From: VRUB01 sp046758085 | GTDB taxonomy: Bacteria; Pseudomonadota; Gammaproteobacteria; Acidiferrobacterales; SPGG2 | DNA length: 64,000 bases | NCBI GenBank assembly: GCA_046758085.1 | Contig: JBHHZP010000001.1 | Coordinates: 1 to 64,000, forward strand | Direction of reading: 5' to 3' | Part shown: positions 44,839 to 54,433 of the stretch, one piece after another | Numbering within the stretch: the stretch's first letter is position 1 | Layout of the letters: each line of letters opens with the position of its first letter | Notes under the pieces: generated by a model | Databases searched by the model: none | What the model saw: the letters and a program-made list of their open reading frames with translations, nothing else | What the model was told of the DNA's origin: nothing | Program-made: the position numbers and the translations under genes

Positions 44839-47010
44839 CTAACCTTGCGGTAAGGGAAGGTGGGCGGTACGAAGGTAGTAGCTGCTAACTGGGTCATTTA
44901 CGGCTTTGCGCAAGTGCTCGAAGATCGGAATCGCTTGATCGGGTTCGTTCCGGCGCACGAGCTCGTATGCGCGTTGATACTCGGCAAGCCAGTCCATGCG
45001 TGTATAGCCATCGGCATGCATGAGCTCATAGATCTTTACCGGTTCACTCCTTCCCCTGACCGTCGTTACGTCAATCTCGCGAATGTACTTGAACTCCTCG
45101 CGTACCTGGTCGTATGTAAACTCGCTCATAAGAATGTGCGTGCCGTAGGTCTTGTTCAGAGCCTCTATGCGCGACCCCAGGTTCACGGAGTCGCCGATTA
45201 CAGTGTAATCAAACCGATTCTCCGAGCCCATGTTGCCAACGACCATGGCGCCCGTATTAATACCGATCCCGATATCCAGGATCGGTAGTCCCTGCTCCTT
45301 CCAGGTGGCTTGCAGGTGGCGCAGCTCATCGAGCATATCCAGCGCCGTGCGGCAGGCCAGGACGGCGTGGTCGTCCCGGCGGATCGGCGCGCCGTAAACG
45401 GCCATGATGGCATCCCCGATATATTTGTCCAGCAGGCCATCATGCTTGAAGACTTTTTCGGTCATTTGCGTAAGGTAGACATTCAGCAATCGAACCAGCT
45501 CCTCGGGCGCCAATGACTGGGCGACCGAAGTGAACCTGCGAATATCGGAAAACAACACTGTGAGCACGCGCTTCTCACCACCGAGTCTGAGCCGTTCGAC
45601 ATTGTCGATGATGTCATCGACCACCGCTGGTGGCACGTAGTGCTGGAAGGCCGACTTGATCTGCCGTTTGCCTGTCTCTGCACTCAGATACTTGGCGATG
45701 GTCGAGGTCACGAACAGGGCGAGGACCAGAACAGAAGGATAAACGAGATTCAACCAGACGAGCTGCACATGGAACACAACGACGGCGATGCCTAAATATG
45801 CTGCCAACAGCGCCACTGTAAGACCAGCCCCGCTCCACATGCCCATACGCGGCATCGCATAGGCCAGCAACCCGCCCAGCAAGACAATAACGAGTGCATC
45901 GACGGCCAGCATCCACCCTGGTCGATTGACAAAATCACTGTCGAGAATGTTTTGCATGGTGCTTGCGCGGATCTCGACCCCAGGGAAGATGGGACCGTAA
46001 GGGGTTACACGGATATCGCCAATGCCCTCGGCGGTGGCCCCGATCAACACGATCTTGCCCTTAATCTTTTCGGCGGGGACGTTGCCGTTCATCAAATCGG
46101 CGATCGAGATCGTGGGGATAGTTTGCTCCGGGCCGTAGTAGTGGATCAGCGCGCGACCGGACTCGTCGGTGTTGATGAGCCGATTGCCGATCTGCAGGGC
46201 AGTGATTCCATAATCGGTGGCATGTAGAAGGATGTCCTCCGCGCCGAGATAGGCGCGCACGGCTTGCACATCGGCCGATGGGAAAAACATGTCTTTGTAG
46301 CGAATGACCAGCGGCGCCCAGCGCAGAGTGCCGTCCGGATCCGGAATGCTGTTGATATGGCCAGTATATTGGGCGCTGGATCGTATTTGCGGCAGATTGG
46401 CCATAAGGCCGGCAGGCTCGACCATCGGAAAGTCTAGGCCGGTGTCGCCACTCACCTGGAAGGCCCGAACTGCCTGGTCTTTGACATGCGCGAAGGCCTC
46501 GTCCGACTCTCCCGGCGGACGCTGGCGCGCCTCTTCTTCCGACATCAGGAAAACCATGCTGAGAACGACCTTGCCGCTGACGGCGATAGCGCGTCCGAGC
46601 GCGGCGTCTGCCGCCAACGCCTGCTTCAAGGAGGCAAAGGGGCTGTTTTTGCCGCTGACGTGTCGCTCCGACTCCAGTTTTTCGATCTGACGCAACAGCG
46701 CCTCGTTTTCCGACTCCGGGAAGAAGGCATCCAAGGCGATGACGCGCGCAGCGAGCGCATCGAGCTTGCCGATGAGATCGGCCAGTACCACCCGGCTCCA
46801 CGGCCAGCGCCCCAGCGTGGCGAGACTCTGCTCATCGATGGCGGCGATGACGACATCCCCGGAGGGAATACGCGTACCTTGGGCTACCAGGCGCATGTCA
46901 TAGGTCTTGAGCTCCAAGGTATCGAGCAACTGGTTGCCCCGCAGATACATTAGGAGGATGATCAGGCTAATACCTCCCAGGACAAAACCGATTTGTCGGG
47001 TAGAGAGCAT
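44839..47010 (-). CDS. CHASE2-domain class III adenylate/guanylate cyclase
   Basis: A 723-residue membrane protein. An N-terminal membrane segment (about 8-25) is followed by a CHASE2 sensory domain outside the membrane (about 30-330), then three membrane helices (about 345-420), and a class III cyclase domain. This has FSDIRRFTSVA with the first metal-binding Asp (near 495), DKYIGDAIMAVYGAP with the second Asp and a substrate-specifying Lys, and RFDYTVIGDSVNLGSRIE with the transition-state region. CHASE2 senses unknown signals; output would be cAMP or cGMP. The residue pattern favours adenylate cyclase, but this is not certain. Upstream lies a broken NHL-type gene. Confidence 0.9.
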   Translation of the reverse strand: MLSTRQIGFVLGGISLIILLMYLRGNQLLDTLELKTYDMRLVAQGTRIPSGDVVIAAIDEQSLATLGRWPWSRVVLADLIGKLDALAARVIALDAFFPESENEALLRQIEKLESERHVSGKNSPFASLKQALAADAALGRAIAVSGKVVLSMVFLMSEEEARQRPPGESDEAFAHVKDQAVRAFQVSGDTGLDFPMVEPAGLMANLPQIRSSAQYTGHINSIPDPDGTLRWAPLVIRYKDMFFPSADVQAVRAYLGAEDILLHATDYGITALQIGNRLINTDESGRALIHYYGPEQTIPTISIADLMNGNVPAEKIKGKIVLIGATAEGIGDIRVTPYGPIFPGVEIRASTMQNILDSDFVNRPGWMLAVDALVIVLLGGLLAYAMPRMGMWSGAGLTVALLAAYLGIAVVVFHVQLVWLNLVYPSVLVLALFVTSTIAKYLSAETGKRQIKSAFQHYVPPAVVDDIIDNVERLRLGGEKRVLTVLFSDIRRFTSVAQSLAPEELVRLLNVYLTQMTEKVFKHDGLLDKYIGDAIMAVYGAPIRRDDHAVLACRTALDMLDELRHLQATWKEQGLPILDIGIGINTGAMVVGNMGSENRFDYTVIGDSVNLGSRIEALNKTYGTHILMSEFTYDQVREEFKYIREIDVTTVRGRSEPVKIYELMHADGYTRMDWLAEYQRAYELVRRNEPDQAIPIFEHLRKAVNDPVSSYYLRTAHLPLPQG

Positions 47011-47075
47011 GAATCGCTAGATGCGGTCGCAGGCAGCTCGCCTCACATCGCTGCCATAGGGCGTGGGGGCATTGT

Positions 47076-47620
47076 ATGAGATCGGACTCTGTACCTGTTA
47101 GCCTTAAGTATAAGTGCAAACGCGCGCGTGCTGCATTTTCGCGTGCCCCGGTCGTCCTCGTGGCGCCGCTTGTGTCTCACGGCATCGCGACCACCGCGGC
47201 CGACACTGCTGAGTTCAAACTCTCTAAAACGATTCCCGCCGGGAGCGGGGACGAGACGCGATTTTCGCAGGTCACGGGCATGTTCGTCGATGCCGAAGTA
47301 CGATCCGTTTGACGGATAGCAAATCCGGAAAGCTCGTCAATCTCGGCCCCTCCGCAGTCAGTGCGACCCCCGTCGTCGGCAAGGACGCGCCGTTTCGATC
47401 TACCCAGCTCGGCGGGCTCGCGCCTATGGGCGATTCCGCCATCGTCGTCGCCAGCTCCGGCGATAGCGCGCTGGCGGTGATCGACAAGGCCGGTAAGCTG
47501 CAATACACCTTAGGGGAGAGCGGCAGCGCGGGTGGTCAGCTCAGCTCCCCGCGCGCAGCTCGCGCTCGGTCTCGTTTATGTCGAACTGGGTAATAAGCAA
47601 CGGGGAATGAAGTGCGTTGC
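47076..47620 (+). pseudogene. Broken NHL-repeat-like exported protein
   Basis: The first frame (47076-47312) begins with a hydrophobic stretch and continues FKLSKTIPAGSGDETRFSQV, VTGMFVDAE; it then loses frame at about 47297-47312. The continuation TDSKSGKLVNLGPSA is in another frame and runs through GGLAPMGDSAIVVASSGD and LGESGSAGGQLSSP, typical of NHL/beta-propeller proteins. A second shift near 47555-47575 carries VYVELGNKQRG-like sequence into the first frame, and the propeller then stops. At least two frameshifts and truncation argue for a pseudogene. It is divergent from the CHASE2 cyclase gene. Confidence 0.65.
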
Positions 47621-47752
47621 AATCCTTTACCCGGACCCATCCATCGCACCCGCTCGCTGCTGACGCCCGCGAGGTGATCCAGCAACTTCAGGCGAGTTAG
47701 CCTGGTATCGACTCATCCATCGAGGCAGTTACACCGGATATTTCAGTGCGAA

Positions 47753-48060
47753 TTCACCGCAGAGACCGCAAAGATCGCAGAGAAAAAACAACTAGACCAT
47801 TGCTGTTGATGGCAGAGCCAGGGACAAACTGTTATACCGTACCCGCCTCGACGGCAAGAGCAAAGCTGTTTGAAATCAGGCCTCCGCGTTCTCGCGATCG
47901 CTTGTTCCCGACGCGATCTACCTCGGCAACCGCTCCCTGCGTTGCTCTACCTCCTACATCCCTGTAGTCCTCCTCGACCGCTGTTCCCGACGCGGTCCTA
48001 CCTCCTCCGTCCCTGGAGTCGTCCGTCCCTGGGGTCGTGCGCTTCGCGCTCTGCGGTGAA
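47753..48060. repeat. 308-bp element with inverted ends (MITE-like)
   Basis: The ends are TTCACCGCAGAG (47753-47764) and its exact inverse CTCTGCGGTGAA (48049-48060), with partial inverted similarity continuing inward. Inside are two near copies of TGTTCCCGACGCGNTCTACCTC (around 47905 and 47982), and two copies of CGTCCCTGG-type units (around 48009 and 48023). No open frame is convincing. The arrangement suggests a non-autonomous mobile element or another mobile repeat rather than a gene. Confidence 0.55.
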
Positions 48061-48114
48061 ATAGTCGGGTTATTCACCCGGTGTTAGCATAATTGTGCCG
48101 CGCTCGCGGCTGCG

Positions 48115-48789
48115 TCACTCTGGTGCGTTGAACTCAGGGAACGGCGCGGGCGCCGGCGATTTAGTTATCGCTTCAAGCTCCCGGATCGTCGCGCGCCTCA
48201 TCGGTTTTCCGTCCACCGGGCTCAACGGCGGCTCGCGCGCGCTTTGCGGCTCGAAGACGTACACTTCAACGGCAATTGAATCGGCGTTGAAGTGGTAGAC
48301 CGGACGCGTATCATAGCGTTCACCTCCGTACCGTATACGCCTATCGGTCTCTTCATACGGAATGTTGTGATCTTGCAACCAAAGGCCGATCTCCTCGGGT
48401 GTGTCGGCGCAGACGTGCAGCTGAACAACGGACTCGGCGGTGACGACGCCGCTTAGCACGGACCCGACCAAGCGGGGGTCGAACGCGGCGAAAAACCGCA
48501 TGGCCTCGATGGCCACCATGCGCAACTCGGCCAGTGTGCCCGAGAGTCGTTCAGCGTGGAACAACTGCAGGTACTCATGCAGGGCTGATTCCACCTCCTG
48601 GTTGGCCGGCAAATTCTTGCCGTCAGGTAGATTCAAGCGATTGGCAGCCTTTCTTTTTGCAGTCTGAAAATCGCGCACGCCCTCTTCGCACATAATGCGA
48701 GCTGCCTCGGCGCTGATGCGCTGACGAACTTGTGCCTCCGCGCGCGCGCCGGTCTTGCTCGCGCGCGCCAACGTGGTCTTGCTCGGCAT
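48115..48789 (-). CDS. Conserved hypothetical protein, possible nucleotidyltransferase-like fold
   Basis: A 224-residue protein directly downstream of mrcA, overlapping its stop codon by one base. The N-terminal half is helical and basic (ARAEAQVRQRISAEAARIM; FQTAKRKAANRLNLP). The C-terminal half has VGSVLSGVVTAESVVQLHV and VYHFNADSIAVEVYVFEPQ, reminiscent of a nucleotidyltransferase-like sheet. This fold suggestion is weak. No named family was recognised with confidence, and the coupling to mrcA is probably positional. Confidence 0.5.
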   Translation of the reverse strand: MPSKTTLARASKTGARAEAQVRQRISAEAARIMCEEGVRDFQTAKRKAANRLNLPDGKNLPANQEVESALHEYLQLFHAERLSGTLAELRMVAIEAMRFFAAFDPRLVGSVLSGVVTAESVVQLHVCADTPEEIGLWLQDHNIPYEETDRRIRYGGERYDTRPVYHFNADSIAVEVYVFEPQSAREPPLSPVDGKPMRRATIRELEAITKSPAPAPFPEFNAPE

Positions 48790-51386
48790 CAGAATAGTCC
48801 CTTGGGGATCTCTTCGTTTACCGGTGGCGGCGCCGGTGTAATTTCCGCACCGTCTTCATCAGCCATGAAGGTAACAGGCTCCGTACCCTCGATGAAGTAC
48901 TCCACGATCGCGCCGGGATCCTCGGGGTCGCGAGGTTCGCCGGTCTCACGGTCAACGCTCAGCGCGACGATGCCTGACGGCACCGTTAAGGTCCTCTCTG
49001 GCATACCTTTTAGTGCGGTCGTCATGTAATCAATCCAGATCGGCAAAGCGGCGCGCGCGCCGGCCTCGCCGGGACCCAATGACGCGGGTTGGTCAAAGCC
49101 AATCCAGGCCGTCGTGACGATATCCTGCGTAAACCCGGAAAACCACGCGTCGCGGAACTCATTGGTGGTGCCCGTCTTGCCGGCAAGGTCGGCACGGCCA
49201 AGCGCCAGTGCCCGCCGGCCCGTGCCGCGCGCGATAACATCTTTCATGACGGTTGTCATAATAAAGGCGTTTTCCTTGCTGATAACGCGTGGCGCATAAC
49301 GAGGCTTGTACGTCTGTGCATCGCTTGTGGTCGTACCCTCGCCGAGTTCGGCAAGCAGCGAATTGACAGCATCCGGAGTTCGCCGGTCTGTCGTATCCGT
49401 CTGCTTGTCTTCTACGGCATCGTCGGATTCGGGACACTCGGCGCAGATGACCAGCGGGTTGGCCTGCAGCAGAATGTTGCCGTCGGCATCGTCGATGCGC
49501 GTTATGAAGTAGGGTTCGACCTTGTAGCCACCGTTGGCGAACACAGCAAATGCGGTAGCCATCTGTAACGGTGTGGCCGAGGCGTTGCCGAGTGCCAATG
49601 ACAGATTATGGGGCAGATCGGCCGGGTCAAAGCCGAATCGTTGTAGATACTCGGCGGCATAGGTGGGCCCAATCGCCCGCAACAGACGCACCGACACGAG
49701 GTTCAATGACAGCGTCAGAGCCTTGCGCAACGGAGTTGGCCCGAAGATCCGGCCGCTGTAATTCTCAGGGCGCCAGGTATCCTCCAGTCCCTCGGGATCC
49801 GCGATTACAATCGGCGCACCACTGACCGCAGTGGCGGTCGTGAAGCCCTTTTCCAGCGCGGCCGAGTAGATAAAGGGCTTCAAGTTGGATCCGGGTTGGC
49901 GTTCGGCCTGTGTGACCCGATTGAACTTGCTCTGGTCAAAATCAAAACCGCCAGTCAGCGCCAGGATGGCGCCATCACTGGGTCGCAATGACACCAGAGC
50001 ACCCGCCACTCGCGGCACCTGGGTCAGCGCCCAGTAGCCTGCCTCTTCTTCTTCGGTTTTCTCACCCTGCGCCTGCTCCTTACCTCCCTCCGGTTCGACA
50101 TACTCCAGATAGATGATATCTCCCGGTGCCAGGATATTTGCAGCCTTCTTAGGGGCCGGCCCACGCGCCCCCTCGTCGATGTATTTGCGCGCCCACGACA
50201 AGCCGTTCCAGCCGACTTCCACTACATAACCGTCCTGGGTGTACACTGTTGCCGTCTGCTCATCGAGCGCCAAGACGATCCCCACCAGCAAATCGCCAAT
50301 CGAGCGGTACTGCCTCAACACGTCGTCAAGGTAATCCTGATCGAGGTCAGCTTCGGTGATGTCGACATGGGCCGTTGGGCCATAGTAGCCATGTCGTTGC
50401 TCGTAGGCGCGCAAGCCCTTGCGCAACGCGCGGTTGGCCGCTTGCTGATAGTCTGCGCGAATAGTGGTGTAGATGTGAAAACCACCACCGTAGCTTTCCT
50501 CAGCGTACTTATCGACCATGTATTGGCGCACCATCTCCGCCACGTACGGCGCCTCGACGTCGTAGCGCAAGGCATGTTTGCTGGCCGTCAGCGGCGCTGA
50601 CACCGCCTCGTTAAAATTGGCCTGATCGACGAATCCAAGCGTCTGCATTCGCTGCAGGACGTAATTGCGCCGTGCAATCGCACGTTCGGGGTTGCTTATC
50701 GGATTATTCCGGGAGGGAGCCTTGGGCAAGCCCGCCAGCATGGCGGTTTCTGGCAGCGTCAGTGCGTCGGGCCGTTTACCATAATAGACTTGGGCGGCCG
50801 CGCCGAACCCGTAGGCACGGTTGCCGAGAAAGATCTTATTTAGATAGAGCTCCAGGATCTCATTCTTGGTAAGTTGCCGCTCGATCTTGAAGGCGAGCAG
50901 GATCTCCTTGATCTTACGCGTATAGGTTTTCTCGGGACTCAAGAAAAAGTTCCGCGCCACCTGCATGGTAATTGTGCTCGCCCCCTGGCTGTGGGTACCG
51001 CTGCGAAGGTTGGCCCACAATGCGCGTGCAATCCCCAAAATATCGATGCCGTAATGGTTATAAAAATCGTCATCCTCGGCTGCAAGAATCGCCTTGATCA
51101 GCAGATCCGGAACGTCGTCAGCGTCCAACAGTATGCGCTTCTCTTCGCCGAACTCGGCGAGCAGTTTGCCCTCGGCCGAATATACGCGCATGGGTACTTT
51201 GAGCCGCTCTTCGGAAAGCGACAGCACCGAGGGCAGCTTAGGTGTGAGCAGCGTCACGGCCACGGCGAGCACCAGTGCCCCGGTGACGAAAAGACCGAGG
51301 AGTGCGACCAGCAGAGCTCGCCCTAGCCTACGACGTGGGCCACGCCGCGCCCTGGGTGTGGGACCGGAGTCGTTATTGGCTTCCAT
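48789..51386 (-). CDS. mrcA: Penicillin-binding protein 1A (PBP1A)
   Basis: An 865-residue class A PBP. After a cytoplasmic basic stretch, one membrane helix (about 27-48) precedes the glycosyltransferase domain (AEDDDFYNHYGIDILGIARA with the catalytic Glu, then GASTITMQVARNFFL). A transpeptidase domain follows, with SNLK as the SxxK motif, SLNL, and KTGTT near the C-terminus. Inserts rich in acidic residues (KTEEEEAGYW and a later QTDTTDRRTPD region) lie between. Start at ATG 51386 is preferred; another ATG is at 51401. It is divergent from pilMNOPQ, a classic gammaproteobacterial arrangement. Confidence 0.95.
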   Translation of the reverse strand: MEANNDSGPTPRARRGPRRRLGRALLVALLGLFVTGALVLAVAVTLLTPKLPSVLSLSEERLKVPMRVYSAEGKLLAEFGEEKRILLDADDVPDLLIKAILAAEDDDFYNHYGIDILGIARALWANLRSGTHSQGASTITMQVARNFFLSPEKTYTRKIKEILLAFKIERQLTKNEILELYLNKIFLGNRAYGFGAAAQVYYGKRPDALTLPETAMLAGLPKAPSRNNPISNPERAIARRNYVLQRMQTLGFVDQANFNEAVSAPLTASKHALRYDVEAPYVAEMVRQYMVDKYAEESYGGGFHIYTTIRADYQQAANRALRKGLRAYEQRHGYYGPTAHVDITEADLDQDYLDDVLRQYRSIGDLLVGIVLALDEQTATVYTQDGYVVEVGWNGLSWARKYIDEGARGPAPKKAANILAPGDIIYLEYVEPEGGKEQAQGEKTEEEEAGYWALTQVPRVAGALVSLRPSDGAILALTGGFDFDQSKFNRVTQAERQPGSNLKPFIYSAALEKGFTTATAVSGAPIVIADPEGLEDTWRPENYSGRIFGPTPLRKALTLSLNLVSVRLLRAIGPTYAAEYLQRFGFDPADLPHNLSLALGNASATPLQMATAFAVFANGGYKVEPYFITRIDDADGNILLQANPLVICAECPESDDAVEDKQTDTTDRRTPDAVNSLLAELGEGTTTSDAQTYKPRYAPRVISKENAFIMTTVMKDVIARGTGRRALALGRADLAGKTGTTNEFRDAWFSGFTQDIVTTAWIGFDQPASLGPGEAGARAALPIWIDYMTTALKGMPERTLTVPSGIVALSVDRETGEPRDPEDPGAIVEYFIEGTEPVTFMADEDGAEITPAPPPVNEEIPKGLF

Positions 51387-51473
51387 GGACAGGTAGATCA
51401 TGACCGGAGCTGGACGGCAGGCGTCCGGAGCCGGCAAAGTATAAAGCCAAATCGGCGGCCGCCAAAGGCGTAT

Positions 51474-51503
51474 TTGTCACTTCCATTCGCAATGGTCTAT
51501 ATT
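51474..51503 (+). promoter_or_regulatory. Probable sigma-70 promoter of pilMNOPQ
   Basis: TTGTCA at 51474-51479 and TATATT at 51498-51503 are 18 bp apart, a good sigma-70 match in the divergent region between mrcA and pilM. It lies about 70 bp before the pilM ATG. The call is by consensus only. Confidence 0.45.
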
Positions 51504-51576
51504 TGGGTGTAGTACTTCACCCTTATTTGTACCTATATCATATAAACAACTGATTTAAAAGGTAAAACGGTAGTTC

Positions 51577-52647
51577 ATGTTAGAAAAACTGTTCAGCAAA
51601 AGCAAGCAATCTATGATTGGCATAGACGTCAGTTCATCGGCCTGCAAGGTGCTGGAGTTGAGCAAGGCCGATGACCACATCCGTGTCGAGCGCTATGCCG
51701 TAGAGCCGCTGCCCCAGAACTCGGTGGTGGAGCACGCGATCACCGAGGTGGAGCAGGTGGCGCAGGCCGTCGAGCGCGCGGTGAAACGCTCGGGCACGCG
51801 CTGCAAGCATGCAGCGGTAGCCGTTGCGGGTGCACACGTGATCACCAAGACTATCAAGATGCCGGCGAATCTTTCGGACGCTGAGTTGCAAACCCAGATC
51901 GAAATGGAAGCGGACCACTACATCCCCTATCCGCTTGACGAGGTGAACATGGACTACCAGGTCCTGGGCGCCTCCGAGGAAAATGCGGACGAAATGGAGG
52001 TGTTGATGGCAGCTTGCCGCAAGGAGATTGTCGATGACTATGTAGCCGTCATCCAGGGACCTGGGCTGACACCGGCGGTGGTGGACATCGAGACCTATGC
52101 GATGGAGAACGCGTACTCGCTCATTGCCGAGCATATGCCCGGTGGCGGCATGGAGAAAACCGTCGCCATCTTGGATATCGGGGCCACGACGACCAATATT
52201 AATGTCATCCATAACAACCACTCCGTTTACAGCCGGGATCACACCTTTGGGGGACGCCAGCTCACCGAGGAGATTCAGCGACGTTACGGTCTGTCCTATG
52301 AAGAAGCTGGTCTGGCGAAGAAACAAGGCGGGTTGCCGGACAACTACCAGACAGACGTGCTGCGACCGTTCATGGAAGCGATGTGCCAGGAAACCATGCG
52401 CGCGCTGCAGTTCTTCTACTCATCGAGCCCGTTTAACAGTGTTGACCAGCTGCTGCTCGCAGGTGGTTGTGCCCAGATTCCGGGAATCGATGAGATGGTG
52501 GCGGCGCGCATCGGCGTGCCGGCGATGGTGGCGAATCCGTTCGCAAGCATGTCTTTGGCCTCACGCATCAAACCACAGATGCTGGCGAGCGACGCACCTT
52601 CGCTGATGATCAGCTGCGGACTTGCGGTGCGAAGCTTCGATCAATGA
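51577..52647 (+). CDS. pilM: Type IV pilus inner-membrane alignment protein PilM
   Basis: A 356-residue cytoplasmic actin-like ATP-binding protein that aligns PilN with the pilus assembly machinery. The N-terminal phosphate-binding segment GIDVSSSACKVLELSK, the adenosine motif AILDIGATTTNINVI and LLLAGGCAQIPGIDEMVAARIG near the C-terminus fit FtsA/PilM proteins. Start at ATG 51577; the stop overlaps pilN by four bases. It is the first gene of the pilMNOPQ operon. Confidence 0.95.
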   Translation: MLEKLFSKSKQSMIGIDVSSSACKVLELSKADDHIRVERYAVEPLPQNSVVEHAITEVEQVAQAVERAVKRSGTRCKHAAVAVAGAHVITKTIKMPANLSDAELQTQIEMEADHYIPYPLDEVNMDYQVLGASEENADEMEVLMAACRKEIVDDYVAVIQGPGLTPAVVDIETYAMENAYSLIAEHMPGGGMEKTVAILDIGATTTNINVIHNNHSVYSRDHTFGGRQLTEEIQRRYGLSYEEAGLAKKQGGLPDNYQTDVLRPFMEAMCQETMRALQFFYSSSPFNSVDQLLLAGGCAQIPGIDEMVAARIGVPAMVANPFASMSLASRIKPQMLASDAPSLMISCGLAVRSFDQ

Positions 52648-53243
52648 GCACGCGACTGAATCTGCTGCCCTGGCGCGAGATGCGCCGCAAGGAGCAAGAT
52701 CGCCAATTGCTTACCATGTCGTTCGGCGCGTGGATACTGATGGGATTGGTTGTATTTTATGCGCATCTGCATGTCACGGGTTTGATCGACAACCAGAACC
52801 GGCGCAATGATTTTCTGCAACAGCAGATTGCGAAGCTCGAAAAGGAGATCAAGGCGATCCGGGACTTAAAGAAGCAGCGTGCAGCTTTGATCGCGCGCAT
52901 GAACGTGATCTACGAGCTGCAGGGTGACCGCACCCAGGTCGTGCACGTATTTGACGATCTGGTGCGAAAGCTACCGGAAGGCGTTTACTTCACGTCCGTA
53001 AAGCAGAAAGGAAAGAGCATAGGGATAAAAGGCGTCGCCCAGTCGAACGCGCGCGTATCGGCCCTCATGCGCAACCTCGAGTCGTCGGAGTGGTTCGCCG
53101 ACCCCAACCTCGATGTCATTAATGTTAAGGCGCGGGGCAGCGATCGCGTGAGTACGTTTTCGCTCAGGGTGAAAGAGACAGCCAGGGTTCAGAAACAAAA
53201 GATTCCCACGAAGTCAGGGAAGCGCCGCCAAGCGAAAAAATAG
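52644..53243 (+). CDS. pilN: Type IV pilus protein PilN
   Basis: A 199-residue single-pass membrane protein. The cytoplasmic N-terminal motif NLLPWREMRRK (residues 5-15) is the PilM-binding signature; a membrane helix (about 22-44) and a periplasmic coiled-coil/ferredoxin-like region follow. PilN pairs with PilO. The ATG overlaps the pilM stop by four bases, so the genes are coupled. Length and features are typical of the family. Confidence 0.94.
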   Translation: MSTRLNLLPWREMRRKEQDRQLLTMSFGAWILMGLVVFYAHLHVTGLIDNQNRRNDFLQQQIAKLEKEIKAIRDLKKQRAALIARMNVIYELQGDRTQVVHVFDDLVRKLPEGVYFTSVKQKGKSIGIKGVAQSNARVSALMRNLESSEWFADPNLDVINVKARGSDRVSTFSLRVKETARVQKQKIPTKSGKRRQAKK

Positions 53244-53257
53244 CGGAAATCCAGCTA

Positions 53258-53917
53258 ATGACTCTAGATGATTTAAGAAACATCGATCTTAATAATATCT
53301 CGGCTTGGCCGCTGCCGCTCAAGATCGGCGGGATAGTCATGGTTGGCATCCTGATACTGGCGGCCGGATTCTGGTTCATCGTGCGCGGAGAACTCGATGA
53401 CCTCGATGCCGCCACGAAGCGCGAAGTGAAGCTGAAGGAGACCTATAGTAGCAAGGTAGCGTTGGCCATTAATCTACCTGCCTACAAGCAACAGATGGAG
53501 GAAATGAGGCAGACGTTCGGCAGTCTGTTGCGACAGTTGCCCGACACCACCGAGGTACCGGATTTGCTGATCGATATTACTCAGGCGGGGTTGGGCCAGG
53601 GACTCGAGTTTGTGCTATTCAAGCCGCAGAAAGAGAAACCGAGAGAGTTTTATGCCGAGTTACCGATAAGCATCAAGGTAAGAGGCAGTTATCATGAGCT
53701 GGCGAACTTTGTCAGCGACGTCGCGGCGCTACCGCGCATCGTGACCTTCGGAAACATATCGATTATTGCTGGCGGCAAGAGGGGTAAGAAGAAATATGAT
53801 GGCAAGCTGCTGATGTCGGCACAGGCCAAGACTTATCGCTACCTCGATGATGATGAGATCGCCGCGATTGCCAAGAAGAAAAAGAAGAAGAAAGGCAGAC
53901 GCAGACGGAGAAGGTAG
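53258..53917 (+). CDS. pilO: Type IV pilus protein PilO
   Basis: A 219-residue inner-membrane protein. A short cytoplasmic start precedes a membrane helix (about 23-45) and a coiled-coil (ELDDLDAATKREVKLKETYSSK), followed by a periplasmic ferredoxin-like domain (DLLIDITQAGLGQGLEFVLF). It forms a heterodimer with PilN and binds PilP. The C-terminus is unusually basic (a run of lysines and arginines), which is worth noting. Ends exactly before the pilP ATG. Confidence 0.94.
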   Translation: MTLDDLRNIDLNNISAWPLPLKIGGIVMVGILILAAGFWFIVRGELDDLDAATKREVKLKETYSSKVALAINLPAYKQQMEEMRQTFGSLLRQLPDTTEVPDLLIDITQAGLGQGLEFVLFKPQKEKPREFYAELPISIKVRGSYHELANFVSDVAALPRIVTFGNISIIAGGKRGKKKYDGKLLMSAQAKTYRYLDDDEIAAIAKKKKKKKGRRRRRR

Positions 53918-54433
53918 ATGAAGCGGCTCGGGCCGACCATTCTTTTTATTTCACTAAGCTTTTTGGTTGCTGGCTGTAGCGGCGACGGCGCTGCTGATTT
54001 GCAGCAGTGGGTCAAAGACCAGCGCAAGGGCCGCAAGCCGCGTGTGGAGCCCCTGCCCGAGATCAAGACGCACGAATCCTTTGTTTATACGGCCGATAAC
54101 CTGACCAACCCGTTCGCGCCGTTTAATTTGAAGCCGCAGGGCGGGAACAAGGGCGGGCCACAGCCGGACAGGAATCGTCGCAAGGAGCCGCTCGAAGAGT
54201 ATCCACTCGATGCGCTGAGGATGGTGGGCACGTTGACGCGCGGAAACCAATCCTGGGCAGTGATCCAGGCGCCCGATGGCGCGGTGTATCGCGCCAAGGT
54301 GGGCGATCACATGGGACAGAACTTCGGCATGGTGACAAAGATCACAGAAGAGCAGATAGATCTGGTCGAACTTGTCCAGAATCCGCTCGGGGACTGGATT
54401 GAACGCGAAGCCAATATCGCGATTGTGGAATGA
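53918..54433 (+). CDS. pilP: Type IV pilus lipoprotein PilP
   Basis: A 171-residue inner-membrane lipoprotein. The lipobox LVAGC (near residue 20) is followed by a proline/charge-rich linker and a C-terminal beta domain including LDALRMVGTLTRGNQSWAVI and VYRAKVGDHMGQNFG, as in PilP, which links PilNO to the secretin PilQ. The start ATG directly follows the pilO stop; the 3' end overlaps pilQ by four bases. Confidence 0.93.
   Translation: MKRLGPTILFISLSFLVAGCSGDGAADLQQWVKDQRKGRKPRVEPLPEIKTHESFVYTADNLTNPFAPFNLKPQGGNKGGPQPDRNRRKEPLEEYPLDALRMVGTLTRGNQSWAVIQAPDGAVYRAKVGDHMGQNFGMVTKITEEQIDLVELVQNPLGDWIEREANIAIVE

Noticed and set aside
47905..48035. Repeated TTCCCGACGCG and CGTCCCTGG units as a possible CRISPR array
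   Set aside because: Only two loose copies of each unit, with unequal spacing and no cas genes; better explained as internal repeats of the inverted-end element.
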